From Dromiciops gliroides (Eukaryota; Chordata; Mammalia; Microbiotheria; Microbiotheriidae): a DNA stretch of 64,000 nucleotides. The stretch lies in NCBI RefSeq assembly GCF_019393635.1, contig NC_057863.1, positions 31,190,814 to 31,254,813 on the forward strand, in the 5' to 3' direction. The notes under the pieces are model-generated. The model saw only the letters and a program-made list of their open reading frames with translations, searched no databases and was not told the DNA's origin. A program made the position numbers and the translations under genes. Of this stretch, positions 47,762 to 52,514 are shown piece after piece; within the stretch, counting starts at the first letter, position 1; each line of letters starts with the position of its first letter.

Positions 47762-48564
47762 TTTTTTTTTTGCGGGGCAATGAGAGTTAATTGACTTGCC
47801 CAAAGTCACACAGCTAGTAAGTGTCAAGTGTCTGAGGCTGGATTTGAACTCAGGTCCTCCTGACTCCAGGTCCCGTGCTCTCTCCACTGCGCCACCTAGC
47901 TGCCCCTACCCATTCTTAACAGTCACAGATATTGAAAATATGTCCAGTGAAATAAATATAGAACAACTCACATTTTTATATCACTTTAAGGTCTGCAAAA
48001 CCCTTTCTCTCACCACCCTTGTGAGGTAGGTATTAGAAGTATTATTACCTTCATTTTACAAATTAGAAAACAGACTTTGAGAGGTTAAATGACTGGTCTT
48101 GGGTCACACAGTAAGTGCCCCTCTAGCTTTTAAGCCAAACCTCTTTTCATTTGACCTACAGTGCTTCTCAATGAGAGGGAAAAGCAAATGCTATCCAAGG
48201 CATGGCCCCTGTAACTATGGATCCCGTAGTAAATTAATCTCAGACCTCCAACTCAGGGTTTGAAATTGTTAGCGTTATTGAATTGTAATCATTTCTCTCT
48301 TCAAAGGTATCTCGACGTCTGGGAAGTATGGTTTACATGACAAGTGTTCCTCTCCCTCTTTCCTATTCTTCTTCTACAAGAAAATCATCAGCTCCCCCGC
48401 CAGGTACAACATCACCTCTGAATTGTACCAGTGGTGCCGTGTTGGACATTTCTTGCTCCCAGGAAGTGGAAATTCCTAAAACAGGAAAAGAGATAGTGTC
48501 AGAAGCCAGAAACAACCCAGGTGTCCAAACAAACTTACAAATAATCAGTTTTCCAAAGAGCTAA
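15249..48564 (+). CDS. SAMD7: SAMD7, sterile alpha motif domain protein 7 (complete coding region, 7 coding exons)
   Basis: Seven GT-AG exons (101, 131, 79, 695, 122, 111 and 258 nt) join in frame to 1497 nt: 498 residues plus stop, with no frameshift or internal stop. The start ATG at 15249 opens MRNPLMTVNP, which resembles the start of mammalian SAMD7. Other family blocks are VDRDSLPS (about 32-39), VNMPHVLSNTVYPG (65-78), PESMEAVARRQELVQKH (84-100) and MEMEMGTIFQQRE from residue 105. Residues about 140-335 are a polar, Ser/Glu/Lys-rich linker. The SAM domain is about 353-419 (IRKWAVDDVYDF, GCSDYAQIFRDHAIDGETL, MGLKLGPALKIRSQV). Known of the family: SAMD7 is enriched in retinal photoreceptors and pineal, joins Polycomb repressive complex 1 through SAM-SAM contacts with polyhomeotic-type proteins, and helps silence inappropriate genes in rods. 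From memory human SAMD7 is about 446 residues; the extra length here lies mainly in the linker and the tail. SAMD11 is the close paralogue, but the N-terminal blocks favour SAMD7. Confidence 0.95.
15575..15728 (+). mobile_element. GGCAGCTAGGTGG SINE in SAMD7 intron 1
   Basis: Flanks GAAATAACTCTAG (15563) and GAAATAGCTCTAG (15730) form a TSD with one mismatch. The body lacks part of the ACTTACTAGC segment. Confidence 0.9.
15815..15960 (-). mobile_element. Reverse L2-like fragment
   Basis: GTTGCTATTATGTGTCAAGTACTATACTAGGC..GGTCCCTTCCTTTAAGGACC. Similar short pieces lie at 16630-16672 (reverse, CATTTATTAAGCACCTACTTTG) and 16870-16910 (forward, GGTAGGTGCTTAATGAATGC). Confidence 0.5.
15962..16617. 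other. SAMD7 intron 1, no element recognised
   Basis: A 30-codon open stretch at about 16093-16182 (SSPDGSDPRFLNG..) ends in a stop and has no splice context. Could be the scar of an old retrocopy; not assignable. Confidence 0.4.
16690..17092. repeat. AT-rich low-complexity region with (TA)n and imperfect (ATAC/ATGT)n
   Basis: Imperfect TATGATA/CATATA text at 16690-16830, a short L2 end, then TATC/ATAC text and a (TA)n of about 40 bp at 17036-17076 followed by CACACACA. Confidence 0.9.
17158..17320 (-). mobile_element. GGCAGCTAGGTGG SINE in SAMD7 intron 1
   Basis: Flanks CTGGCTATTTCT (about 17147) and CTGGATATTTCT (about 17321). It lies just after a long (TA)n tract. Confidence 0.9.
17333..18029. 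other. SAMD7 intron 1, non-repetitive
   Basis: No repeat or RNA gene recognised; the last 25 bp form the exon 2 acceptor. Confidence 0.5.
18030..18160 (+). CDS. SAMD7: SAMD7 coding exon 2
   Basis: The acceptor is cttcccctag; the donor TCCAG/GTCTGA at 18161 is a weaker donor. The exon completes Arg34 and encodes through the first base of Gly78. The block VDRDSLPS spans the exon 1-2 junction and matches the family there, which validates the splice. Confidence 0.92.
18605..18950 (+). repeat. MIR-type SINE split by a GGCAGCTAGGTGG SINE
   Basis: Forward MIR text (GAGCACTGGACTTGGAGTCAGG; CTTAAACGAGGGAGTTGG) is interrupted by a reverse SINE at about 18717-18866. CACTAACTTCTC is present on both sides, a duplicated target. 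Confidence 0.8.
19113..19252 (-). mobile_element. GGCAGCTAGGTGG SINE in SAMD7 intron 2
   Basis: Flanks AGTAGATTGCTTTTT (19098) and AGTAGATTACTTTTT (19253), a TSD with one mismatch. Confidence 0.92.
19404..19557. repeat. Compound (GGAA)n(GAAA)n microsatellite in SAMD7 intron 2
   Basis: About 16 GGAA units (19404-19468) followed by about 22 GAAA units. All purine on the + strand. It lies 250 bp before coding exon 3. Confidence 0.98.
19808..19886 (+). CDS. SAMD7: SAMD7 coding exon 3
   Basis: The acceptor is gcttttcag and the donor GCCAG/GTGGGT. The exon encodes Gly78 (shared) to Arg104 (shared), with the basic helix-like block PESMEAVARRQELVQKHN that is conserved in SAMD7. Confidence 0.93.
19887..21335. 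other. SAMD7 intron 3, almost repeat-free
   Basis: No SINE is present over 1.4 kb, unusual for this window. A possible antisense terminal exon signal is at 20415-20535 (see findings). Confidence 0.5.
21336..22030 (+). CDS. SAMD7: SAMD7 coding exon 4 (large linker exon)
   Basis: The acceptor is catctttag and the donor TCCAG/GTTTGT. This 695-nt exon encodes Arg104 to Gly336. It begins MEMEMGTIFQQRE, then GLMGLGLETSFLYQ, and continues as a low-complexity hydrophilic linker with acidic and lysine-rich stretches (KEDKKDLDIE), ending in a proline/serine-rich patch (FHSPVSFPSLPYG). The linker is the least conserved part of the family, consistent with its drift here. Confidence 0.93.
22417..22562 (+). 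mobile_element. GGCAGCTAGGTGG SINE in SAMD7 intron 4
   Basis: Forward full-length copy; the tail is C-rich (CGCCACCCCCCCATGC). Confidence 0.92.
22778..23035 (+). mobile_element. Forward SINE followed by MIR text
   Basis: GGGGCCAGCTAGGTAGCACAGTGG opens a SINE to about 22905, then MIR-like text (TGACATTGGGCAAGTCACTTCC) to about 23035. Confidence 0.8.
23056..23376 (-). mobile_element. Two tandem reverse GGCAGCTAGGTGG SINEs
   Basis: Copies at 23056-23200 and about 23220-23376. CTAACCCACTCC (23041) and CTAGCCCACTCC (23377) flank the pair, so one may have landed in the tail of the other. Confidence 0.88.
23378..24691. other. SAMD7 intron 4, little recognised
   Basis: AT-rich text with a MIR-like end at about 24480-24600 (TTAGTTTCCCCATTTGATATATGG). 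Confidence 0.5.
24702..24870 (+). mobile_element. GGCAGCTAGGTGG SINE in SAMD7 intron 4
   Basis: The TSD AGAAATTCTT is at 24692-24701 and 24871-24880. Confidence 0.92.
25680..25975 (-). mobile_element. RTE-tailed SINE, partly 5'-truncated, split by a younger SINE
   Basis: The tail TTGTTGTTCAGTAGATTCTG is at 25680; after the nested SINE come AAGATACTGGAGTAG, TTTCCTTCTTTAGCTC and GATGAGGAAACTGAG. Confidence 0.75.
25713..25873 (-). mobile_element. GGCAGCTAGGTGG SINE nested in an RTE-tailed SINE
   Basis: The TSD CCATTTGGGGTTT is at 25700-25712 and 25874-25886. Confidence 0.92.
26410..26571 (+). mobile_element. GGCAGCTAGGTGG SINE in reverse L2
   Basis: Starts GGGGGCAGCTAGGTGGC; ends with A12 and (GAAA)n before AGAAATAGAAAGG. 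Confidence 0.92.
26586..26790 (+). repeat. MIR-type SINE
   Basis: GAGTGCTGGATTTGGAGTC, CGAATCCTGCCTCAGACAC, CCTCAGTTTCCTCATCTATAAAATG and the end TGACCCTATGAATATAGG. Confidence 0.8.
27080..27957. other. SAMD7 intron 4, no element recognised
   Basis: Several 60-90 codon minus-strand frames have no domain signal or shared frame. Confidence 0.45.
27958..28097 (-). mobile_element. L2 LINE fragment, reverse
   Basis: AAGTCAACAGGCATTCATTAAGTGTTTACTGTGTTCCAGGCACTGGGAACAC, then CCCTGCCCTCAAGTTTACATTG and GACAACATGTAAAAG, the reverse of an L2 3' end. It abuts a SINE at 28098. Confidence 0.65.
28098..28238 (+). mobile_element. GGCAGCTAGGTGG SINE in SAMD7 intron 4
   Basis: GAGGGGCAACTAGGTGGTGCAG; the GTGTGACCCT segment is shortened to GTGGGCAAG. 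Confidence 0.9.
28505..28735. repeat. GA-rich low-complexity tract in SAMD7 intron 4
   Basis: Imperfect GAGACA/GAGA/GAAA text with a pure (AG)n core at 28668-28689. The long minus-strand frame across it is artefactual. Confidence 0.95.
28926..28977. repeat. (TG)n microsatellite
   Basis: About 25 TG units, followed by ACAGACATATATACACAC. Confidence 0.97.
28985..29700 (-). mobile_element. L2 LINE fragment, reverse, split by an RTE-tailed SINE
   Basis: Pieces at about 28985-29285 (AACTGAGTCTTGAAGGAAAGC) and 29551-29700 (GGTCAGGTTGTAAAGAGCTTTAAGTGCC, GGTAATAGGGAGCCATTG) read as reverse L2. The SINE at 29286-29550 sits between them. Confidence 0.6.
29286..29550 (+). mobile_element. RTE-tailed SINE
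   Basis: The head GGGCAGCTAGGTGGCG and body TCAGACACTTACTAGCTGTGTG are followed by CTGGAGAAGGAAGAGGCAAAG, CCAGTATCTTTGCCAAGAAAACC and AGAGTTAAAAACAGCTGAAC, the RTE-type tail. It shows the common SINE head joined to a different 3' tail. Confidence 0.85.
30220..30370 (-). mobile_element. GGCAGCTAGGTGG SINE in SAMD7 intron 4
   Basis: Full-length reverse copy, about 360 bp upstream of coding exon 5; head GCCACCTGGCTGCCCC. Confidence 0.92.
30728..30849 (+). CDS. SAMD7: SAMD7 coding exon 5 (first half of the SAM domain)
   Basis: The acceptor is ctctttaaag and the donor GCACAG/GTGACT. It encodes Gly336 to Gln376 and ends in phase 0. It contains the SAM helix 1-2 core IRKWAVDDVYDFITGLPGC. A 7SL RNA pseudogene begins about 33 bp after the donor. 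Confidence 0.95.
30882..31120 (+). pseudogene. RN7SL: 7SL (SRP RNA) pseudogene, internally deleted
   Basis: The sequence follows 7SL RNA from 5' Alu-domain to 3' end: a degraded start (gttgggcataagggcac), GGGAGGCT, GCTTGAG.TCAGGAGTTCTG, the S-domain tract TGCACT..CAATATGGT, CCTGGGAG, GCTAAGG, then CAGTAGTG, TAGCCA and CCAGCCTGGGCAA.ATAG.GAGACCC. About 50 nt of the S domain between GCTAAGG and CAGTAGTG are missing, and the promoter-proximal bases are changed, so it should be inactive. Because the S domain is present, it is a 7SL retrocopy and not an Alu or B1 element. It lies in SAMD7 intron 5, sense strand. Confidence 0.85.
31121..32324. other. SAMD7 intron 5 after the 7SL pseudogene, nothing recognised
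   Basis: A MIR-like reverse scrap at about 32030-32150 (GTCTTGCCTGGAGTCACAACC) is the only repeat-like text. Confidence 0.45.
32325..32765. repeat. MIR pair (reverse then forward) in SAMD7 intron 5
   Basis: Reverse MIR at 32325-32495 (TACAACAACCCTCTGAGACAG) and forward MIR at 32520-32765 (GTATGACCTTGGACAAGTC, CCTCAGTTTCCTTGG, CCATCTCTAGTTCTAGGATACG). Confidence 0.7.
33025..33165 (-). mobile_element. L2 LINE 3' end, reverse
   Basis: AACGAGCTTTTATTGAGTACTTACTATGTGCTAGG..AAGGAGCTTGCAGTATAATGG..CAACATGTAAACAACTAG. The duplicated minisatellite begins right after it. Confidence 0.65.
33175..33545. repeat. GATA/GGAT minisatellite, tandemly duplicated about 175-bp block
   Basis: Tetranucleotide text (GATA, GGTA, GGAT) is organised as two long copies. 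GATGATTGATAGATGATGG occurs at 33231 and 33410 (offset 179) and GATGGATAGGTGG at 33308 and 33479 (offset 171). Minus-strand frames rich in LSIYLSI come from this repeat. It ends about 295 bp before SAMD7 coding exon 6. Confidence 0.93.
33839..33949 (+). CDS. SAMD7: SAMD7 coding exon 6 (second half of the SAM domain)
   Basis: The acceptor is tttatttctaag and the donor TCTCAG/GTATGG. The exon is 111 nt, phase 0 at both ends, residues 377-413. It carries HAIDGETLPLLTEEHL and MGLKLGPALKIRSQ, the SAM helices 3-5 with the mid-loop and end-helix surfaces used for head-to-tail polymers in this family. Being phase 0/0, its skipping would leave the frame open but break the SAM fold. Confidence 0.95.
34607..34748 (+). 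mobile_element. GGCAGCTAGGTGG SINE in SAMD7 intron 6
   Basis: The perfect 18-bp TSD TATAATAATGACTATAAG is at 34589-34606 and 34749-34766. Confidence 0.94.
34770..35015 (+). repeat. MIR-type SINE
   Basis: GGACTCTGAGCAAGTCACTTAAC, GTCTCAGTTTCCTCATCTGTAAAATGGG and TCTTAAAGGGCTATAT. Confidence 0.8.
35025..35790 (+). mobile_element. CR1/L3-type LINE 3' remnant, split by the NUMT
   Basis: The CR1-clade 3' tract is recognisable: TTTAGCCTGGAAAAGAG, then GACTAGGCACAGTGAGTG, GGAAAAACTTCCTGACAATTAG, AAGTGGAACTGGC, and an end at ATTCCATCATTCTGTGATC, resembling the CR1 terminal octamer. A NUMT occupies 35262-35450. Confidence 0.7.
35262..35450 (-). pseudogene. MT-ND1: NUMT: nuclear copy of a mitochondrial ND1 segment
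   Basis: Read on the minus strand with the vertebrate mitochondrial code, this gives TLAIILLS, LINGSFYSKKP, LIITQEN and FTPWPLAMM, the ND1 region following the QTISYEV motif (seen here as ETISCKI). TGA must be read as Trp, as in mitochondria. About 190 bp; both ends fade into a CR1/L3 element (35025-35790), which resumes on each side, so the NUMT integrated into it. It has substitutions and is not functional. Confidence 0.85.
35791..36305. other. SAMD7 intron 6, nothing recognised
   Basis: A-rich DNA without clear repeat family. Confidence 0.45.
36306..36665 (+). mobile_element. Forward SINE split by a reverse copy of the same family
   Basis: Forward pieces are 36306-36366 and 36577-36665; the reverse copy is about 36382-36561. 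CTGAGTTCAAATCTG is duplicated at 36367-36381 and 36562-36576. The inserted copy has a (TTTTG)n tail. Confidence 0.93.
37024..37161 (+). mobile_element. GGCAGCTAGGTGG SINE, diverged head
   Basis: The TSD ATCTCAATCCTC is at 37012-37023 and 37162-37173. The head reads GGCAGCGAGGGCGTACAGTGG. Confidence 0.9.
37796..37965 (+). mobile_element. GGCAGCTAGGTGG SINE with (AAAAAC)n tail
   Basis: The TSD ACAAACAAATGGAAAAGG is at 37778-37795 and 37966-37983. Confidence 0.92.
38009..38185 (-). mobile_element. GGCAGCTAGGTGG SINE
   Basis: The TSD AGAGTATTTTCT is at 37997-38008 and 38186-38197. It faces the neighbour at 37796-37965, giving an inverted SINE pair only about 40 bp apart. Confidence 0.92.
38874..39013 (+). 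mobile_element. GGCAGCTAGGTGG SINE in L1
   Basis: The TSD AAAGTGGATACC is at 38862-38873 and 39014-39025. The head is eroded: GGGGG runs straight into TGGTACAGTGG. Confidence 0.88.
39255..39480 (+). repeat. MIR-type SINE inside L1 3' UTR
   Basis: CTGGACTTGGAGTCAGGAGC, TGTGATCCTGGACAAGTCAC, GTGAGGATAAAATAAG and a final GATGATGATAATAA stretch. Confidence 0.75.
39990..40870 (-). mobile_element. L1 LINE 3' part, reverse, split by an RTE-tailed SINE
   Basis: Reverse L1 ORF2-end text: GGCACAATAATACTCCATTACATTG, GAGCTGCTATAAATATTTTTGCC, CCAAATTGCCATCCAGAATGG, ACCACCAACAGCACAATA and GTTTGCATATCTCTAATTATAAG. On the minus strand it gives IHFVPSISLLS and KAKIFIAALFITVRN. The SINE occupies about 40225-40462. 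Confidence 0.8.
40225..40462 (-). mobile_element. RTE-tailed SINE in reverse L1
   Basis: TTCAGTCATTTCAGTCATATTTGACTC, CCTTGGCAAAGATACTGGAG, CCATTTCCTTCTCCAGCTC, then the SINE body to TATCCACTGTG. Confidence 0.88.
40900..42965 (+). mobile_element. L1/HAL1-like element: 5' leader plus decayed ORF1, no ORF2
   Basis: The region is A/G-rich with L1 leader-like text to about 41890, then an ORF1-like start ATGAGCAAACAGAAG at about 41894. It carries degraded ORF1 text such as GACTCTCTGAAAATCATGATC, ATTCCAGAAGGCAAAAG and CAATCAAGAATGATTTAG (compare the ORF1 C-terminal motif region). No ORF2 follows, so it is either a half-L1 type element or a truncated copy. A SINE sits at about 42469-42610. The exact left end is uncertain. 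Confidence 0.55.
42469..42610 (+). mobile_element. GGCAGCTAGGTGG SINE in the L1/HAL1 element
   Basis: AAATGTCA-type duplications flank it (about 42460 and 42609). The head reads GGGGGTGGCTAGATGGC. Confidence 0.85.
43610..44265 (-). mobile_element. L2 LINE fragment, reverse
   Basis: CCATTTATTAAGTGCTTACTTTGTTCCAGGCATTGTGC, CAAGGAGCTTACATAC, AAAGGCTTCCTGAAGAAGGTG, GACCTGAATCTTGAAG, GGAAAGGTAGGAAGGGACC, GGCCATAGGAAGCCACTAG and GAGAAACTTGAGGCAG form an uninterrupted reverse L2 copy. Confidence 0.75.
44440..44950 (+). mobile_element. CR1/L3 LINE fragment split by a MIR
   Basis: CR1/L3 text at 44440-44560 (TTGTATTCAGTTCTGGGCATG) and 44810-44950 (TCTTGGTCCCAGAGGAAAGAGTGAGGACC, GAAACTTTCTAACAAGG), with MIR text (GGACAAGTCACTTAACTTGTC) between. 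Confidence 0.6.
44951..45700. other. SAMD7 intron 6, AT-rich, nothing recognised
   Basis: Short MIR-like tail near 44950-45100 (CAAGCAAGTCACCAATATC); otherwise unassigned. Confidence 0.45.
45713..45851 (-). mobile_element. GGCAGCTAGGTGG SINE
   Basis: Reverse copy; AGTTGAAAT occurs at both edges (about 45701 and 45854). Confidence 0.9.
46041..46169 (+). other. Unidentified 42-codon open block with good acceptor inside SAMD7 intron 6
   Basis: A long pyrimidine tract and the acceptor tcattttcag precede 42 open codons ending in TAG at 46167. The peptide contains GGARHPTVGTVVSDFGEIEQ. The block starts in phase 0, the phase left by SAMD7 exon 6, and has five CpG dinucleotides within about 75 bp of otherwise CpG-poor DNA. 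An ATTAAA lies about 50 bp downstream. I do not recognise the peptide. It could be an alternative terminal exon, a retrogene scrap or chance. Confidence 0.25.
46430..46530 (-). mobile_element. Short reverse L2 3' fragment
   Basis: AAAAGCACTTGCTAGTCATC..AAGTGCTGGGCACTCTG..GCTGGGGACATAAAG. A similar one lies at 46970-47100 (GCATTTATTATGTGTTTACTATATGC..AAGTGCTGGGAATAC..CAAGGAACTCAC). Confidence 0.55.
46708..46763. repeat. (GA)n microsatellite
   Basis: Nearly pure GA repeat of about 55 bp in SAMD7 intron 6. Confidence 0.97.
47574..47719 (-). mobile_element. GGCAGCTAGGTGG SINE, left member of a same-site pair
   Basis: Flanked by CTACCCATTCTT at 47562-47573 and 47720-47731. Confidence 0.92.
47732..47905 (-). 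mobile_element. GGCAGCTAGGTGG SINE, right member of a same-site pair
   Basis: Shares the CTACCCATTCTT copy at 47720-47731 and has a third at 47906-47917. The tail is (TTTTTC)n. Confidence 0.92.
48035..48165 (-). repeat. Reverse MIR fragment
   Basis: CTTCATTTTACAAATTAGAAAAC, GAGGTTAAATGACTGGTC, GGGTCACACAGTAAG; it ends about 140 bp before SAMD7 coding exon 7. Confidence 0.65.
48307..48564 (+). CDS. SAMD7: SAMD7 coding exon 7 (C-terminal tail and stop)
   Basis: The acceptor is ctcttcaaag. The exon encodes VSRRLGSMVYMTSVPLPL, which closes the SAM end-helix, then a Ser/Thr/Pro-rich tail ending ISFPKS with stop TAA at 48562-48564. The intron before it is the longest of the gene (33950-48306, 14.4 kb). 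The tail after residue 420 is weakly conserved in the family. Confidence 0.92.
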   Translation, partial: VSRRLGSMVYMTSVPLPLSYSSSTRKSSAPPPGTTSPLNCTSGAVLDISCSQEVEIPKTGKEIVSEARNNPGVQTNLQIISFPKS

Positions 48565-48574
48565 AGATATTCAA

Positions 48575-48580
48575 AATAAA
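48575..48580 (+). terminator. SAMD7: Candidate SAMD7 polyadenylation signal AATAAA
   Basis: AATAAA begins 11 nt after the stop codon (tcaaAATAAAatcac). It is very close to the stop, so the main cleavage site may use a later signal; it is simply the first canonical hexamer. Confidence 0.35.
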
Positions 48581-48599
48581 ATCACTATAAAATACCAGA

Positions 48600-49780
48600 T
48601 GTTTCTTCCTTTCAGTTATAATTGCCTCAAGTTATTAAATAACCAAAATGTAGACTCTTAGAATAGTAAATATTATGTGCGTTTTATTTTTGTATTCACC
48701 AGGGTATTCAAAATTTATATAGCATAGGCATATAGAGTTTTCTGTCTTTGCTTTTGTAGGTCATCCATTTTTATGCATTACATGGATAAACATGACATGA
48801 CATGAGGCTCTTTCATTTATAGAAAGGTCTTTAAGGTCACACTTTTTTGAAAGTCTCTTTATAAATCTCAAGAACAAAAGAAGCAACTGCTTCCACTAGA
48901 GTAATAAGGCATAGTATGTGTATTTGTTTCTGTTCCTTTCCTTTTCTGTCTTTATACAGATGAGGAGGGTATGCATAGGGTAGATTGAGAACTGGGGTCG
49001 TTGAGTCCAATCTCCTCATTTTACAAATGGAAAAACAGGGGATTTAAGTGACTTGCCTAGCACCTACTAGGTGCTATATAAATGCTAATTCCTTTGCTTA
49101 TTCTCTTTCCCTTCTCTTCCCTTTTGTGGCCTAGGGTCATAGTAAGTGTTTAAGACAGGCTTTGAACCTTGGCCTTTCTGACTATAAGTCCAGTCCCCTA
49201 TCCAGTAAGACATTCCCAATGCATTAGGAGCATGTAGTTCTTAATATAGTATGTTGCACATAGTAGGCACTCATTAAATGTTCATTGAATTAATTTGAAT
49301 TGTTTAGCAACTTTGGGCCATTTGGGGGGGGTAATGAGATGTTTGGCTATGCTGGATATGGAAAAGAGAAAAAAGATATTACCTGTTCTTTGTCATTTTT
49401 CTTTCTTCTCTACTCCTGGATCTACCCCATTCCCCTCCCCATCAATTCCACTTCCCTCTTGTTTATCAGGGGAAATTAACTTGAAGAAATAGAAAAGAAA
49501 ATTGTGGTGAAACATGTCCCTCCTCCAAAATCATATTAGAATTGAGAGGATCACTCTGGGACCAGAGTGGTCATAATGTATGCTGGGAATTCAAAATACT
49601 AATGGTTGTTCTGAAGAGACATGGGACCAGGAAGGGGTACCTGCTATAGTAGACATTGCAGGATGACTGTAGTGAGGCAAGATGGAAAGGCTTGAATACA
49701 AGAGGGGATTCATGTAAAGGTAGAAAGAAGCTGGAAGAGAAATGAAGACTTAGTGGGAAAACAGAGAAAGGAAGAGTAAA
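48600..49780. other. Downstream flank of SAMD7
   Basis: May hold the SAMD7 3' UTR. MIR-like scraps are at about 48990-49250 and an L2 end scrap (TAGTAGGCACTCATTAAATG) at about 49260. Confidence 0.45.
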
Positions 49781-49784
49781 AGGA

Positions 49785-49925
49785 AAACATTTAGAATGTA
49801 AGCTCCTCAAGGGCAGGGATTGTTTATTTTTTTTTCTTTGCATCCCCAGTGCTTAGCACAGGGTCTGCCATATGCTAGGCATGTAATAAACACTTGCTGA
49901 TTGATTGGTTGACTGGTTGATTCAT
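49785..49925 (+). mobile_element. L2 LINE 3' end
   Basis: AATGTAAGCTCCTCAAGGGCAGGGATTG, then CCCAGTGCTTAGCACAGGGTCTGCCATATGC and AATAAACACTTGCTGATTGATTG. Confidence 0.75.
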
Positions 49926-49969
49926 TTGGAAGAACTAGAGCACAAGTAGATGATAAATAGAATCCACTT

Positions 49970-50120
49970 CCCTTCTTTTGGGGGGGGGGGCAATGAGGGT
50001 TAAGTGACTTGCCCAGGGTCACACAGCTAGGAAGTGTCAAGTGTCTGAGGCTGGATTTGAACTCAGGTCCTCTGAATCCAGTAGTGGTGCTTTATCCACT
50101 GCCCCACCTAGCTGCCCCCT
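49970..50120 (-). mobile_element. GGCAGCTAGGTGG SINE
   Basis: The TSD TAGAATCCACTT is at 49958-49969 and 50121-50132. A run of 12 G replaces part of the poly(T)-GC junction. Confidence 0.92.
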
Positions 50121-50132
50121 TAGAATCCACTT

Positions 50133-52290
50133 TCATAGAGTGGTTGTTATAACACAAGAAACTGGAGCTGACCCCAAACCAGTTCAACTAGGAAAGAAAG
50201 AAACTAGGTGAAGATTTTTGGAGTAAAAGTCCAGGTTAAAATTACTTAATCATCATGTCATTTGGCTATGAGGAGAGAGGTTTCAATACCTAGTAAATGG
50301 GGGTAACAATAATATTACTGCCTTCCTTCATGTAGTTGTGAGGGAAATACTTATAAACCTTAAATTGGTATATAGGATCCTAGGTTTAGAGGGGGAAGCC
50401 ATCCCAAAGGCTGGCTAATCCACCCCCCTCATTTTATATATGAGAAAACTAAATTAGAAAGACTTTTTTTAGGTTATATATATGTATATATATATTTTTT
50501 TTTACTTAAAAATTTTTTTTAATTTTTTGAATAGAATTTTATTTTCCAAAATATATGTAAAAAGACTTGCTCAAAGGTAGTAAGTGGCAAGGGAGGGATA
50601 TGAACTCAAGTCTTCTTACCCCCTATCCTTAGTACCATGATCCCTCTCATAAATATGGACTATTATTATAGTGCAACTTCACCTGACATATTTGGGGGAA
50701 TGATGTGTTCTAGATGTCGGGCTCTAATGCTCACAGGATCAGATACTGTACATAGCCCCAGGCTGATTCTTTGGAACATATCTCTTTGATGTGCTCTGTG
50801 CTTCAGACTTGGAGAAGCACCAGACCTAAGGAAGAACTCCCACGAAGGCAACTGGGAGAATGTACAAACCACATGAGCTCCTGGCTGCTTCTCCTAGAGA
50901 ATAAACAAACAGAGCCATACACAATGGGGAGGAGCACTTGGCCACTTAAGGAGGGCATTATAAGCCACTGGGGGCTTCCCTAGCTATTCACCTGGACAAG
51001 TTCCCACACTATATATACTAGAAGTCTCAAAAAGATGGGCGGCTTTGGAGAATTCTATGCCAGCTTTGACCTTGCCTAAAGACTCTGTCTTCTTTGACAG
51101 AGAGAGGTCAGGGCCAAGCTACAAAGATCATCTCTAATGCAGAGCCCCAGTTAATTTGCTTATGTACTTGTCCTTAACACCAATCAAGTATTTTGTGTAA
51201 ATGAGAGTTACCACCATTTTTCATGACTGCATTTCTTTTAGAAATGGATACTGGAAAGGGTGGCTGTTCTGGTGCTAATGCTATGGAAGAAAGAAGAGGA
51301 AGAGAGAGGTAGCTCTTATCTGCTAGACCATCTTTCCTGGGAAAAAGAGATTCCTGGGAAGACTGGTTCTTACTTAAAAGTGGCCTAAATTCACTAAGGT
51401 TATATTCCCCTGGTCCCTGCCTAAACAAGGAACCCTCGTCTCCTCCTCCCCTCAACTTGGAAAGCACCTTTTCCTTAAGCTTCACGGGAAAGTAAACTCT
51501 CCTGTGCCCATAGGAAAGTCAGGGTGGTTCTGTGGAACTGACCTTAGAGCCTGAAGTATCTAAGGTCCAGTTCTGTTTCTGACACGTGCTAGCTGTATGA
51601 CCCTGAGTAAGGGTACTAAACAGCATTGGCAAAGGGCATTTCCTCCTCTGGGAGTTCCTTATACCAAAGAAAGCACAGGTCTATTCCCAGTCCAATTCCT
51701 GTTCTACCACATAGATATGTTTCATATAGATTTCCAAATTCTAAGGGATAAGAATATGATAAAATAGACATAATGCTTAAAAGGCAGTGGGAATAATTTA
51801 CCCCTTCCCTGCTAATTCAGAAGATTATTCTGGGTCATTTGATAGCTCAATTCATCATTATCCACATCAATTGGCATTGTATGGGAGTTATGTGGAAGTG
51901 TGACTATTTTGATAAGTAGATTCAAAGATTACAGAATATTTATTGTATTTTTCTGACTTCCTTCTCTCTGTTACTCAGTCCTTGATTCACCCTCCTTGGC
52001 ACATGGGCTACCAACACAAGATCTTTGAACACAATTTCGATTAGCCACCAGATGTCATTGTGGAGCCAGGAGAGGGTAATTAATCTTCGAAGTCAGACAG
52101 CCTCAATAGCGCTGGCTGTCATTTGTAAAAATCTGAAAATGTTTTGGCAATGCATATATTAAAAGCCCAAAGTTTCTGAACTTCTTCGTACAACTGACTC
52201 ACTGTCACTCATAAGTTATTGTGTTTTTGACAGGAAGTAATGTTCCAGTTTGAGAAATTGCATTTTACCAAAATAGAGACAGCTTGTCAA
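50133..52290. other. No gene; mostly unassigned
   Basis: A low-complexity AT patch at 50475-50545 and a MIR variant at 51520-51680. The block 50690-51110 looks single-copy and includes ACTATATATACTAG, but no reading frame or splice structure supports a gene. Confidence 0.45.
51520..51680 (+). repeat. MIR-derived variant SINE
   Basis: GACCTTAGAGCCTGAAG, GCTAGCTGTATGACCCTGAG, then GCATTGGCAAAGGGCATTTCC..GGGAGTTCC. The same unusual 3' part occurs at about 34380-34470 and 63300-63390. Confidence 0.6.
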
Positions 52291-52299
52291 GAAGACCTC

Positions 52300-52505
52300 A
52301 GTTCAGACCCTTCTCCCAACACTCAGTAACCATGTGGCTATGACAAGTCATATAACAGCCTCTGAGTCTGTGTCCTCATCTACAAAATGGGGATTGATGA
52401 TTCCCACATCACCTGCCTCATAGGGTTGTTGTGGAGGTCAGATGAATGAAGGTATATTAAGTACTCTTTGAACATTAAAGCTGTACATAAATGTGTTATT
52501 ATAGT
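52300..52505 (+). repeat. MIR-type SINE
   Basis: TCAGACCCTTCTCCCAACAC, GTGTCCTCATCTACAAAATGGGG, GTTGTTGTGGAGGTCAGATG, directly before an L2 3' region. Confidence 0.75.
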
Positions 52506-52514
52506 TCATGACAG

